DNA of 64,000 nt from Henricia sp. BOLD:AAB3569 (Eukaryota; Echinodermata; Asteroidea; Spinulosida; Echinasteridae), in assembly GCA_037783545.1 (NCBI GenBank), contig JBBELK010000218.1:930001-994000 (forward strand), written 5' to 3'. How positions within the stretch are numbered: position 1 is the first letter of the stretch; each line of letters starts with the position of its first letter. Below, piece after piece: positions 9,473-24,400 of the stretch. The notes below the pieces were generated by a model. That model was not told the DNA's origin, made no database searches, and saw nothing but the letters and a program-made list of their open reading frames with translations. Position numbers and translations under genes: made by a program.

Positions 9473-12400
9473 CTATTGTAATATCAGTAAACAAAATGTG
9501 TGTTTTAAAACTGCCAGATGAAAATAAGTTTGATTTGTTATTTATCCACTTAAGGCTGAAAATCTTGCAAAACAACTAGACAAGGGCTCCAATTTCCAAA
9601 GATGATTATGTTGTTTGTTTGATTGTTTGCTTGCCGTGACGTAGAATGTTTGGGTGTCACCGGTCACGCACGTACACGCACGCGTGCGCCAATAGACGCA
9701 CATGAACATGCGTAAAAAATGCTCACCAGCGTATTTTTATTCGAAAATGCCGCACGTGTGCATTGCGATACGTTCATATGTAGTCAGCTTGTAAAAACGA
9801 AAGTGTTTTTACTTGATCACGATTTGTAGCACGAAGAAATACATTTGTATCTTTATCAATACAACAGCCATGACGCAACAACATAAAGCAAGGTTAAGCA
9901 ACAGAGCTAAGTGCAACCAATGCTCTTTTTGCCGGTTATCACTCGGGCCACGTGTGTCATGCAAAATGACACCCAAAATGGTGGATGGAAGGCGAGACGT
10001 CACCGGAAAGCAATCAATACTTTTCAATGTGACTCTTTTACAATAAATGAATGCCTATGAGCGTGTTTTCACTGCGGGTATCGGCATAGACTACTAAAGT
10101 GTGACAATCAACTCAGTATTTCACCCTTAGACGCCGATATCATCTCAAAACAGGTCTACCAGTTTGAAGCGGCCGAGAACTCCACTCCCCTGCGAAATGC
10201 ACTGGGCACCGACTGCGTGCATGGAATGCATAGTTCCGACCTGTCAATCAAGCCGAACCCGCCGACCAATCACAACAGAGCTAGCAGACGGCGCCCACAA
10301 AGGTCAAAGTGATGCAATCATCACAACAATCACGCGATTTTCTGCCTATACAGTTTGTATGTTGTATGCGCCAGTGACTGGGTGAATTTTGGTTTCAATG
10401 TCAGGCGATTCGCTGTTCAAAGGTAGGAAAGCGCATTTTTATGAATATATGTCATCCCTGCATTACTAGCCCTTCGCTCAGTGTGTGCTACGGTAACTGT
10501 CGACCCTAAAACATAAATACCTTTGAGTTTTCTCCAATGAATCTGTGCTTTCCATGCCGAGTCCCGTTACTTTGTACATTGTGTCGCCATTTTTTTGCGA
10601 TGGCTTGTGAGCACATAGCAACAATATCTAAGGGGCGGGGTTAACTGGGCAATCTCGGAACTATGCATTGTGGGTGAACTGTAAAGGCACGTATTTAATG
10701 GAGAGATAAGGGGGGGAAGAAAATAATCAGATGAAACATTACCTGAAGGTGTACTCTGGGCACTTAGATTTGTATCCACGTCTTGAGCGGAGGCTAAGAC
10801 CACACTTGAAGTGGCACACTGTCCAGCTGGCTGCTGGCCTCCTGCTCCAGGCACTTTTTCCCCTGTCTGATGGGGTCTGCCAGGCTGATGACAACTTGGT
10901 GTTTTACTGCAGCGTTTGGCCGCCGTAGTAAAGTCGGTTCCTGGGACGTCTATGATCAGTTTGCGTGTTTTAGCATCATCTGCCAATGCCTTGCAGTGCA
11001 TGTATTGCTGCATTAAAATAATAAAATCATAATGTTAAAGACGAGTACAGTCCCAGTACAGAATACGTTTCTTGTGCATGATGACTTTCGACACTACTCA
11101 GAATAAGTTAGGGATATTGTGGAGTGTACGCAGATATATTATTGAGGGTATGCATTCCGCTTGAATGATTTTGTATATGATTAGACAATTGTATCTGCAT
11201 GACAGACACACCTTGTCACAGGAATAGGTGAAAACTGTCATTTGAAGAAAAACAATTAACAACATACCAATAGCCCTAACTTATTGTGATACCAAGTTTG
11301 GTTATTGTGAGTAGTGTATGCAGGGTGTCTCTCCTGCCCTGCCCTGCGCTCCGCACCCCTTTTGCTATAAACTGTACCTGCAAAGTTGAGAGATGACCAA
11401 CAACAAAGAGGGAATAGCGAGCTCTTGTCAGGACAACGTTCATCTTCTTCCAATCGCCAATGAAGCTTGGGGGTGGACTGGATGACAATCTGAAATGCAA
11501 TTCATTCAGAGTGTTAGTTAAAGACAGATTACATGATTGGAAAACTTTTAAGAACTGGATCAACAGCATTACAAAACTAAAGAATAATGTTAATAAACTG
11601 CATTGTAGAAATTTCAGCCACATAGATGCAGTAATACTTCAGAAAACCTGAAAAATCCATGCATGAATTTTGTGTTAAATGTTTAAAAAAATTCAGTTGG
11701 CAATGTTCTTTGAGATGGAAAGTATTTAAAGAATGTGTCCTGAATTTACAAAAACGAGATGTAAAATGTAACGGGGGACACCAACATTGGACCCCTAATT
11801 TATAGAAAGACCCAATTGGAAGCAACTAGTGGCAACTTGTGTTTCCAGCAACTAGAAGCAACTCGCGGCAACTGAGAGCAACTAATCAGTTGCTTAAAAA
11901 GGTCGATATATGCGCACTTGCAACTGCTGGCAACTGGAAAAATCCCAGTTGCCGCAAGTTGCTCATGTTCTACTTTCTGGCAACTAGTTGTACCCAGTTG
12001 CAGTAATTTGCGTCGATGTACGCGTACTTGCAACTTGTTGTCAGTTGCACGCGTGCATCTGATCACGTGCGGGCACATTGACAGCAACTGCAAGCACAGT
12101 TGCTTCCAGTTGCAAGGGCAATGCACTTTGCCCTTTACCAAGTTGCTGTGTCGATGTGCGCGCTCTGGAAATGTAGATATAGCTGGATGCTCCCAGTTGC
12201 CGCTAGTTGTGGAACTAATCAGTTGAGTTGCTTCCAGTTGCAATGTCGATGTATGCTAGGCTTAACTGAGTTGCCGTGTCGATGTGCGCGCTCTGGAAAT
12301 GTAGACATGGCTGGATGCTTCCAGTTGCCGCTAGTCGCGCAACTAATCAGTTTCTGTTGATGTGCGTGCTACGCACACATCGACAGCAATTGATCAGTTG

Positions 12401-15400
12401 AGTTGCTTCCAGTTGCAAGGTTGATGGACTCTAGGCTTTAAGATAACAGTTTTGTGAAATATGGCCATGAAATTGAACAAAATTCTTCCTACCTAATATT
12501 TTCCATTGCTCTCTGTGCTTCTACGCAGGACAGAATAATGATGTCCTTTTCACGACCTTGGAAAACCTCAAGCGTCGATATTTCATGGTTCGGTAATCTG
12601 CAGGGAAAGACAACAAAATTGTTATAAAAGAAGCGTGTCCACATATTTTGACCCCTATTTTTCCCGTAGGTGTTGAGATTTTAATTCCATATAATTTGTC
12701 ATATTTTTCTCAATACCACTCGGAAATTTCACGCTTTCAATCCATATATTTTCAAGGATATTAGTGAGGTTTCCGTTAGCGGTGTGCCAAACGAATCGAA
12801 TATTCGAATATTCGATCTTCTATTGAATGTGCGAATAGCATTTTACCGAATCAAATATTCGGTATGACCTTTTTTTTTCATGTGCAAACCGGCCCAGACC
12901 AAACCAAAACATATCACCCAGTTTGGAAGTGTTTTAGAATAAGTATCCAGTGGTTGAATTACAGGATGTTTTTATTGATTAACGCAGCCTTTTCCGTTGC
13001 CGAAATGGCCAATTTATTTGATGTCACATTTTGTGTCCAACCACAGTCCAGTGAACAAGTTACAACATGGGACTCATGGTTTGTGCAGGGCGGAGCCAAC
13101 TTTAATTTATGCAAAACGTGTACCGCCCCCATCCATAGACCTCACATTTTAATTTGCATAATGGCTCCCGCCCATTAAGTTTTTCCCGTAAAATTATCCC
13201 AGCTCAAACCATAGCTTCAATGTTGTAACTTGTACACTGGACTCGTGGCTAGAAGCAAATTAAGCATGCAACGAGGCGGCCGATTCGGCATCGATGAAGG
13301 ATGCTGATATACACCTGCATAGCACACACGCGGGAAGTACGCTCCGAACAACTTCAGGTTCGGAATATACTGATTTTGAAAAGTAAAGATTTAGGGGTTA
13401 AAGGCCCTATGTATCATTTGCAAGACAAAGCTTTTTACAGATTCGTGGATTTAGAGTGTAACATATCTAAGGAAGAATGTTGGTAAACTAGCCTGAAGAA
13501 ATGTTGACTACTTAGATGCATCAATGCTTCAAAAAACCTTGAAAATCTATATATGGATTTTGTGTACAAGTGAATGGTAAAAAAGTCCCGTGCACGGGAG
13601 GTTTTTTTTATAAAACCACCTTCGGTTGTCAATTTCCAGCATGAAATACCATTTTGGACGGACATAAATTCATGTGGTGTTTTTTTACCATTGCTATCAA
13701 CACTTTGAGTAAGGTTTTTCTTGTCAACTCATGAAAAACAAAATTGGGTCATTGCAAATGATACAATAGGCCTTTAAACTTGGACTTACTTGAAGTTGCT
13801 GGGAGTAGACTTGCTCAAGTCCTCATCCACCTTCTTGATCAAGGGGATGAGATAGTTAGCTTGCTCCATGTAAGGCACGATGATACCAACGCTTAACGGC
13901 TCCGTGATCATGACTCGATCTGTGGCCTTCTTGCTGCAGATGCGGTGGTATAGTGCCACGACCATCTCGGCCTCTGGTTCATTCCTGTAGGCTCTGTGAG
14001 GTAGTACCAAGAAGTGGGTGAATTTTTCTTCAAGCTTTTTGACTTTTAAAAAAAGATTATATCTCTGTACAATGTCATTCATCTTCTCTTAAAACAAAAG
14101 AAATATCTTAAGATAGATCTAAGGAGATAACTTCAGCTAAAGAACTGCAATGAATAGTGCCACAACATACCTTCCTGAAAGCCCCGTGTGCAAATTTCCA
14201 ATATACCGTATGTAACAAGGACACCAACAAATGTCACAAAGTATGTATCCTATGTTACATACGTTGAATAGGAAAATTGTACACAGGGTTTTCAGAAAGG
14301 TATGTTGTTGCACTATTTGTTGCTTAAGTTATCTCCTTAGATCTGTCTTAAGATATTTCTGTTTTGTTTTGAGAGAAACAGAGATATGATCCTGGTGAAA
14401 AAGTCTCTCCAGTATTGAAAACAGACTTATATCTGATTAATTGCGATCCCCGTTGCAACATGATTCGAACCGGCCATTCAACACCGGCTAGCTCGGTGGT
14501 CGAGAGGTTAAGACGTCTGCCTCATTTGCAGGAGGTCGTGGGTTCGAGTCCCACCCGAGCACGCTATGAAGTTTTTCATAGTGTCTTGGAAAAGCACCGA
14601 GTATACAGTGTTAATAATTACGTTGGGTAAGGGCAAAACAATCCCTAATTAACATTCAGTCTCCCCGACGCAAGCTAAATCAATTTCTGATTTGGTGCTT
14701 GCTTATGTGGGTCAAACATGAGCATTTGTACCTGGATGAGATTTTAGTTTCCCTGCTCTGCAGAACGTTAAAAACAAGGTATGGCTGCAGGAAGAATCCC
14801 TTGCGCTTGGCCATGGATCTGGGGAAAAGGAATAGGAGTCATGTTTATAAAACATGAATCATTTATTAATAATGTCATCTTTATATAGCGCACATATCTA
14901 TCCTGTGGGATACTCATGGCACTTTACAACATTATTACCCTGGTCATTGGGCCTAACTCCCTAGGGAGTATGCAGACTGACACAAGCGCTAAAAAGCTGC
15001 AACCCTTGCAGGTCTCCATTTACTCCTAAGCATGTGATATCAGCTGGACCTATGGACCTTCCCAGGATGCCTTCCATGTACACGTCCACCACTGGGACGC
15101 AGCTTTTTCCAGTGCATAGACTGTGCATTTTGCATTGTTGTTAAATCCAGGGATGCCAGTGGCTCTTACCCTCGGGGCCTGAAAAAAATCCACTATCATA
15201 ACTGCATGTATGTGTGCACATGGACTTGCCAGGACAGTATACTGTACAGTATGTACATTGACAGTACGAGTGCAATGGATGTGTCAGTATGTATGTGATC
15301 TAACCACTGCTGTATGGATATACAGAGCCTTCTATGTACTTTGATCGATAGTCTGGTTTCGTGGTACTTTAGCCGTGAATGATTATGGCCGGGATACAGA

Positions 15401-18400
15401 CATACTGCATGTGTGCAAATCATGTACATAGGCTGTACATACATGACATAGGGCATATCCGGAAATCGTTGATCAGCAAGTGAGACAATTTTCCACGTTT
15501 TTTTGGACTTGAAGAGTTGAAAATATATTCTACTTTTCCAACCTGGAAAAAAGTCTTTGCCGGATTTCTTTTTCCAAAATAAGAAAAAGCCGGAATTTCG
15601 GCTATAGCCGGAAGACTGGCATCCCTGTTAAATCGAACAGCGCGCATACATGACACACACAATGTGCTCTTCGCACACACAAATTTACACTCTTTGCGCG
15701 TGATTGCGCATTTTGACTCTCAAAACAACACAGAAAATGCATGTGTGGTGATGATCCACACAAGCTCAATATAGGTCTCACAAGAAGACACAATTTTAGC
15801 ACTTATCTTTAGCACTTACTTATCGGTATAAAGTTTGCCATTATACAGGCACTTGGCGGGGAATTCAGCAATGTGTGCGTGCATACGATGCTGTTTATCC
15901 AGTACGTGAATCAGCCTGGGACTGGCCTGGGCCAACTGTGGCCACTTGCAGAGCCGCTCAAACAGGGAACGGTTCAGGCCATGTTGGCTGGCTTCCTGTC
16001 AGCAAAGATTGAGAAAATTTTCCGTTTAGGTGGGTCTATCATGTTGGGAGGACTGAAATGCTTGGTGGCACTATGTATTGTGAAACGCCCAAATTGCAAC
16101 ATTCAGGTGAAAACTTGGCACTGCAGCAGCCTATTTCACGAATCCTTAAGTTTTATCATGCAAATGATGTATTGGATTGGGCCTTTAAAAGAAGATAAAA
16201 GTATTTGTCAAAAAATATATCCATAAATGGCGGTCAGAATAGATAATTTTTTATGGAAAGGCCGTCATAATTGATCATTTTTTATTATTATTATTATTAG
16301 ACCACAGAGAGACTTTTTGCGTACCTGGGAGACCACTGGCGGTGAAGGATTCCGAGGATCTCCAACCAATACCACTTTCATTGAGCAGCACTGCAGAGGG
16401 ATAATGGTGTCCAGTTCACTGCATTGATTGGCCTGGATAGATACAAAATAACACTGCATTATCACTGATGGGAAGGAGTGAGTTGATTAAATAAGCCAAG
16501 TTTCATAGCGCTGCTGCTTGACAGCCTACTTTCCGTTTTATAACCAATCATCAGGTTATTTCCTAAACAGCCTTAACGGTAAAAGCAATTTAATAATTGC
16601 CTTAACCCTCCTTTTGTCCCCATGGGTGTTGAGATTTTGATACTATATCATTTGTCATTTTTCTCATTTAAATTCTAAAATTTTGTGCTCTCAATCCGAT
16701 ATTTTGTAAAATAATGTATCCGTTCTACAAAGCAGTGCAGTGATTACATCAACCTTTTTGCTTCCACATTCAGATTGCAAATTTCATGTTTTCTTCCCAT
16801 GGATAGTATCTTGGGGAGGTATACATAATTGGTAATCTCGAAAATCAGAAATGTTTACAGATTTACGCCTAACTTACACAATATAAACATGATGACCGTA
16901 GAAAACTTCCCCTAAAATGGTTTTGTCTAAAGTGCTATAGTCTTTGAGAAATGAGTAAAACAATTAGTTTTTGTCTCATGAGACGAAAATGCATTTCGCC
17001 CCTAAACCACTTCGCCCGAGTGCCATTTCGCCCAAAATTACTTCGTCCAAACACTACATCGCCCAAATGCCACTTCGCCCCAAAACCACTTCATGAACAG
17101 GGCGAAATGGTTCAGGGCGAAATGGTTTTAGGGCGAAATGACTGCAAACCTTTTTTTTTACTGTTTTCTAAAAAGTTAGACGAAGTACGGAGCTGGTGTT
17201 TGCTCAGGTTGTTTTAATCATGGATATTTTCAATCACACAGGGAGATAAAACTATTTGTAACAGTTTACCAATCTTGTATACTATCTTTAAGTCATACCT
17301 CATCTATTATGACGCAGGAGAATTTTCTCTTTCTCTGTCGTGGATCCTTGTCCCTGCTAGCATTCTGCAGTAGGTCGTGGCCGCTGAAGTTTACCGTGCA
17401 ACAGATGACGTCAGCATCAGCTAAAACAGACTGCTCAAAGTAGCTGTTGGGTCTGGCGTCTAGATCGGCTTGGCGTTGTTTCAAGTCGTCCAATTGGATT
17501 TGTACTTTATGCAGGTTGCGAGTTTGCGATCGTAGCTCCTCCTGTAACATACAAAGCTGTTGGAAAAATGACAAATGATTTAATACTTATAAAGGTGGGT
17601 AATTCCAGAAACTCAGATTTACATTTCAGAAATTTAGAGGGCTTTTAACGTATTCAAATTGTTTGATTCTTCTAGCATCCTTGATGGAGGTGCAATTCCT
17701 AAAAAAAATGATTTAAATGCCATTCTCAATAAGTGTTGTATGCAGGGGTGTTGGCTGGTTTGGTCGTGGGGGGTGTAGGGGGTGAGATTTTCATGAAAGC
17801 GGAACTCCAACTCCTAACAAGCCGAAGTCGTCAAGTTGGTGGTCGGTCCGAAGTCGCTGGTTGCCCTTTTTCACCCCACCTCAAATGTTTTCTTCAATTT
17901 GGCATATGTTTCAGGCCTTCGTGTTCGACAACAGCAGAGATCCATCACTTGCAGGTATCATGACCACACACACACACAGACCGTTACCACATACACTATG
18001 CGGGCTTCTTTCGGGCAGTCACATGATAAACAGTGGCAGGGAGTCAGCCAGGAGTAGTCACACATTGGCCTGTAATCCGATAAGCTCTCTATTGTTCAGC
18101 AAACGTGGGCCGGGTTGAACATTGCCAATTATCTATCGTCTGGCCAGACAAATTGAATCGTTTGCTTGTTCACTGAAAACCGTGCAACGGTGTATCGTTT
18201 ATGTACTGTTTCCCGGTATACAGACCGTTTCTATTTTGACCTCACATCTAAAGGTGCTTTAAAAAATTGTTTTTTACCATTTATTCAATACAAAAAAACA
18301 TGTCCAGATTTTTCAGGTTTTCTGAAGTATTGCTGCATATATGGCTGAAATTTCTACAAGGCAGTTTATCAACATTATTCTTTTAGTTATGTAATGCTGT

Positions 18401-21400
18401 TCCTGTTTTTAAACGTTTTTTAATCATGTAATCTGTCTTTTAACAACACACCAGGGGCCAATTTCATAAAAACATTTGCTTACCAAAAATTTGTGTGCTT
18501 TATAAAAGTGGGTTAATAGTCAAAATTGTATTTCAACTTGTGTTCTTAGCAAGAATAGCTGATATTCTTGTGAAGAACACAAGTTGACATGCAATTCCGA
18601 CTATTAACCAATTTTTCTAAAGCACACAAATTTTGGATTTAGCAAAACATTTTGCTAAACAGCTTTATGAAATTGGCCACTGTTCATTAGAATCCCTCCT
18701 TACTGGCTGCAGCGTGCATGCCTTCTCATTCTCTGCAATCTTTCTCTGCAGTATCTCCTTGATTGTTAGCTTCTCTTTCTGCTCAATATAGATTGGGACG
18801 GCTTCTGAAAAAAGAATGCAGGGTACAAAGAGAAGCTGTCATTACACGTTTTTCATCAAAGCCTGGTCAGAAATCTTACAGTAAATTTGAAGTAACAAAC
18901 TCAAAAGATAATTTCATCTGTCATTCATTATTTTGCAGAACGCACATACAAAAATATATTTCATAAATACCTTAGACAGTTTACGCATCCCTATTGGCTG
19001 AGAGCATGTCACGTGGCCAGTCTTAAACGGATGATAAAGGCCAGTCTTAAACACTTTTTAGCCTGGCCCGCGGCAGTTCCAACGTGTATAGAACATGCAC
19101 ACACGTGTGCGTGCGCGCAATCGAACAAAAACAACTTGATGCACAGCAGTTTGAACGAACGCGATGCATGTAGGAAAGTACAATGCAAAACGGCAAGCTA
19201 ATTTTGGCGAGTTTTACTAATTTACACAAAAAAAGGTATTTATGAATGGGAATAAAAGTGGGTTTAGCTAGTCTGAAACAATACATATGATACGATGCTG
19301 ATAATGGCATATCACTCGTACCTTGTTTTCGTTGTGCCTCTACTTGCATGTCCAGGCTGTAGTGCCTAACGCTCTCATGGACAAGATTAGATCGGCTGAC
19401 CCTGACGACACGGTAGCGTTTGGTTGCCCCTGGATAAATAGCAAACATACGTTTTGATTTAAAATAATGTGGATGGTCTATAGTTCATACTTGTATAGGC
19501 TCATTTTCAAGTTGGAATACCGTAAGGTAAAAACATGTTTTGTTTTCTCAGCTCTTGCTGATCTGAAAATGCATTTGTTCTACTTTGATACCTGAAAGTA
19601 GTTCTTGACCTGGGGCCAATTTCATAAAGCTGTTTAGCAACAAAAATTGCTTAATCAAAAATTTGTTTGCTTTTGATGACGTAGAGCATCTGGGAATGTG
19701 TGGTGGGCAACAGTCACGCGCGTACACGCGCGCGCCAATAGACGCACATGAACACGCGTAAAAAGTACTCACCAGCGTATTTTCATTCGAAGATGCCGCA
19801 CACGGGCGTTGCGATACGTTCAAATTATTGAGCATGCACTCGGCTTGTAAAAACGAAAGTGCTTTAAGTTGATCGCGATTTTTAGCCTGAATAAATGCGT
19901 TTCTATCTTTCTGGATACAACAGCCATGGCGCAACAACATAAAGCAAGTTCAAGCAACAGAGGTAAGTGCAACCAATGCCCTTTTCTTGCCGGTTATTAC
20001 TTGAGCCACGTGGGTCATGAAAAATGCCCACCAAAATGGTGGATGGAAGGAGTGACGTCACCGGAAAGCAATCAATAGTCAAAATTGTAAGTCAACTTGT
20101 GTTCTTAGCAAGAATAGCAGATATTCTTGTGAAGAACACAAGTTGACACGCAATTTCAACTATTAACCCATTTTTATAAAGCCAACAAATTTTGGATTAA
20201 GCAAATTTTTCTGCTAAACAGCTTTATGAAATTGGCCCCAGGACACATGTTCGCAGCTCATGGACAAATTTCAAAAATGTTCACTTCACGAATGCATAAA
20301 ACCTTAACCATGCTTGTTTTGCACTAGTCTGAGTAAATTGGATGCCTACAATCAATATCGCTTTTTTTTACGGGGACGTAGTATGCGTTATATGTAGGGT
20401 CCAAGGTCATCAGCCTCAACAAGTATCCATTAATTTCCAGCTCTCTCACGCCCCCCAAAAGCTTTCAACCTCAAAATGGCCACAAATACACTTGACACGA
20501 CATCTGAGGAACAAACGGGTACTGAGGTTTAAGCTGAGGTGTAATAACTTACCTTTTTGGAAAAAGTGCAATTTTCTGTCCAATTTCGAGACCGTTGCTT
20601 CCGTTACAAATTTCTAGCGTTACACGCACGCATCATTTGAATGATGCACGTACTACATCCAGGCACTTCGCTCATGTTCAAACGATGCGTGCGTGTCATG
20701 CTAGAAATTTGTAACTAAAGGAACGGTCTCTAATTCGGACAGAAAATTGCACTTTTTCCAAAAAGGTAAGTAAGTTATTACACCTCAGCTTAAACCTCAA
20801 TACCCATTCGTTTCTCAGATGTCGTGTCAAGTGTATTTGTGGCAATTTTCAGGGTGAAAACTGTTGCTTTTTTGGGGCATGCGAGAGCTGGGAATTAATA
20901 AATACTCGTTGAGTCCGATGACCTTGGACCCTACATATATCGCATACCATGATATATTGTAGATGTCCAAGATACTCGGACTAGTTTAGCACTAGCATTT
21001 TTAACCGGACAAGGATTTTGCTCCAGGCTGCCGGGTTAAAAATTCCAACCCTGCTCTGAAGTAGGGCTGACTTCAAACCAGGGCATTACAAATCTGAGGG
21101 TCGACGCGGGGTTGAAATTTTACAAGTATAAAACACCATGTGTTTTTCTACCCTGCATCAACCCCAAGATTTATCTTGTGTGAAAAGCCCTATCGTGACT
21201 TTCATCCAGGCTTCACCATAAAATACACCAAAAAGGGTTTTCTCGAGAAAGAAACTTTTTTAAAAGAGAAATTAAGATACACAGAAAGAGAATGCGTGTT
21301 TACCTCTGTCAGCATGTTCTGTTTGATGTGTAGAAGTAGTTTGGATGCTGGACGTCAGTCGTTTGAGCAGCACATTGAGGGTGGGATCAGATGGGGCACA

Positions 21401-24400
21401 CAGCAGGATGGGACCTGGCTTGGTAGAAGATGCAGCATTTTGCTGGCCGGGCAGACGATTATTGCGCTGATTTTCTTTCTGGTTCTGCAACGGTGAATCA
21501 AGATGCCATGGTTGTACTGAAGATATTTTGTTTCAAATGGGGATAGGGGAGGATTGCAGTCAAGTTGCTGACTGGCAATTTGTAAGGGTGCACATGTATA
21601 GCGACATTTTCTGATATTACTTAATTTTATTTTTCAAAAAGTGTATATGATCCGGTACTTCTACCAATATGATGGAACTCTGTCATTCAAACATAAACAC
21701 AAATGGGATTAGAGAAATATCATGTGCTTCTCATCTGGATTCAAACTTGAGACCTCCGACACACTGAGCTACGAGGCACAGGGTTTCCCCCTAAAAACCC
21801 AGCTTTTCTCTCGGTGTTGCACTTTTGTGTCACCCCATGTTTGATTATTACATGGGGTGTAGTCAGGACCTTTCAGAGAAAATCAGAATGAATGAAATCA
21901 GATTTGTGATCATGCAGGCCTATTTAAAGGAGAAGGGTACCCAAGAAACAAAAGACCTTGTGCTCAAGAAGTACAACTCGTAAATTATTTTAATGCAAAT
22001 AAAAATAAATATTACCTACTGAAAAGCGCACAAGAACTTCACAAAGAATCTAAATTTTAGCGATGCGTCGCACTATGGGCGCCGCCATTTTGTCCCAATA
22101 TTGGGCAAAGAATGACGTTTTCGCGTACAAGTCCTTCGTGCATTTCTATGGCAATACACGAAAACGTTGTCCGCAAAAACGTCATCCGTTGACCAGTATT
22201 AGGACAAAATGGCGGCGCCCATAGTGCGACGCATCGCTAAAATTTTGATTCTTTGTGAAGTTCTTGTGCGCTTTTCAGTAGGTAATATTTCTTTTTCTTT
22301 GCATTAAAATAATTTACGAGTTGTACTTCTTGAGCACAAGGTCTTTTGTTTCTTGGGTACCCTTCTCCTTTAATGCTATTTGAATGGAGACTTCATTAGA
22401 TATTGTTTTAAATCCCCATTACATCATTTGTAGTGACCCAAAATTTTACTTCACGAGTTGACAAGAAAAATCCGACTAAAAGTGTTGATAGCAATGGTAA
22501 CAAACACAACATGATTTTTTCCCGCGTAAAATGGTACCTTTGTGGGAGAAATTGCAAAGTGGGAGAACATGCATGTATAACCTGGACGTATGCTTCCCGA
22601 GCGCTTTTACCGACTCAATGTGTCCGCATTGGACTTTTATTGTCTCGGGAAAAGTTCCCTGGTCAATTTTCCTGGGCAGCAGTTGGCCAGGAAAAGTAAC
22701 CACTGGACTCAGGAAAAGGTACGAGAGGAAAACTTCCTAGGTTGTCCACACTGGATTAAAAATCGGAAAAGTACCCATCGTCTCGGTAAGTATGACAAAA
22801 AAAGTCCAATGCGAATATGCCTTTTAGGAGAATTTTTTGAGACCTGAATGTTAAAAAATATTGAAAATATTAATATGCATACATCGCTAAATAAGGGAAC
22901 AGTGTGAATATTTAATAGCCCTTTCTTGGTTGTATACTCACTGCAAGTAGCTTCTTGACAAGTCCAATGATTAGCTTAGTCTTGCCCGTTCCTGGCAGGC
23001 CGCGGATCAAACAGATCCTGGGTAAGGTGTTGGGCTGGGAGATCTCTTTAACTGCACTGTCCACGATTTGCTGCTGCCACGGATTCAGGGTCTTTATACC
23101 CTGTGTACATCGAATGTAGAAACAGGGAATAAGGCAATTAATTTGATTTAAAATGTTAATGACCTTAGTCTAAAGGATTTAACCCCAGTTCATACTTCAC
23201 GTGGAAGAAAATGTGAATGTGACGTACACTGCTAACAATAAGTTAGGGATATCGTGGGGTGTACGCAGATATTTTATGGAGGGTATGCACTGCGCTTGAA
23301 TGATTTTGTATATGATTAGACAATTGTATCTGCATGACAGACACACCTTGTCACAGGAATAGGTGAAAACAGTCATTTGAAAAAAGAAAATCCAAAATTG
23401 ACAACATACCAATATCCCTAACTTATTGCGAGTACTCTAATGTCAAACATTTTGCATCGAACATTTGCGCAAGTTGAAACTGTTACAAGTTTCTCCTATT
23501 TTAAGGCTTTAAAACTTTGCAGTGATGTCAAGATCACGTTCGTGTATGAATTATGAACCAGACTTTTTTGTGTATGTTTCAGAGTGACAAGAAATTATTG
23601 GCAAAATATTTCCAATGCAATTTCTTGGATTATACACAAACTTTTTAAATTGCCTTTTAACTAAGGCATGATCTACAGAGTAAAAAAAAAACCTATAAAA
23701 TAGTGATTAAAATATTTCAATTCTATTTCTAAGACTGTAATTTGCTATAATGCCTAATCATCACAGAAGTGAAATAAGCAAAATATGAAATCAAAGAAAA
23801 ATCCTACGGTTCTCATCAGGATTTGAACCAGAGACCTCTAACACACCTGGGGCCAATTTCATGGCGCTGCTAAGCACAAACATTTGCTTACCACAGGATT
23901 TGTTTGCTTTATTTTGCAAAAATGGATTGCCAACAAAAATCGCAAGTGATGTGTATTGAAAGGTATTCTCCTACTCTTGCAAAGAACACAAGTTGGCGTA
24001 TAATTTTAGCTTGTAATCCATTTTATAAAGCAAATAAATCCTGTGCTAAGCAAATTTTTGTGTTTAGCAGCGTCATGAAATTGGCACCTGGTTTGCGTTC
24101 GTTGGTTTCCCTTAAACAACCAAATTTTTCTCTTGGGTTCCGAAGGAAAAACCTGAGGGAATATACCACTGTGCCTCATAGCTCAGCTGGTAGAGCGTCT
24201 GCCCGGTCATGATAAAAACTGTACGACCTTTCTTTAATCACATATATATTTGGTTAACACTATGTACTTGGTTAAGACTTTTAAACATGCCTTTAGGAAC
24301 GATTCAATGTAAAAAGCTATTTTTGTTGACATTACTTGCAAAGAACAATTTCACATATTTTGATATAATTATCAGTATGTGAATTGGTCTGCCACTGAGT

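Noticed and set aside
11800-12360. 147-, 102- and 86-residue frames rich in Cys, Leu and Gln
   Set aside because: They arise from AGTTGC/GCAACT repeats and repeat the same peptide words in several frames.
14485-14562. A functional tRNA gene
   Set aside because: The same non-tRNA body follows both copies (14485 and 30128), as in a SINE. The acceptor stem is imperfect.
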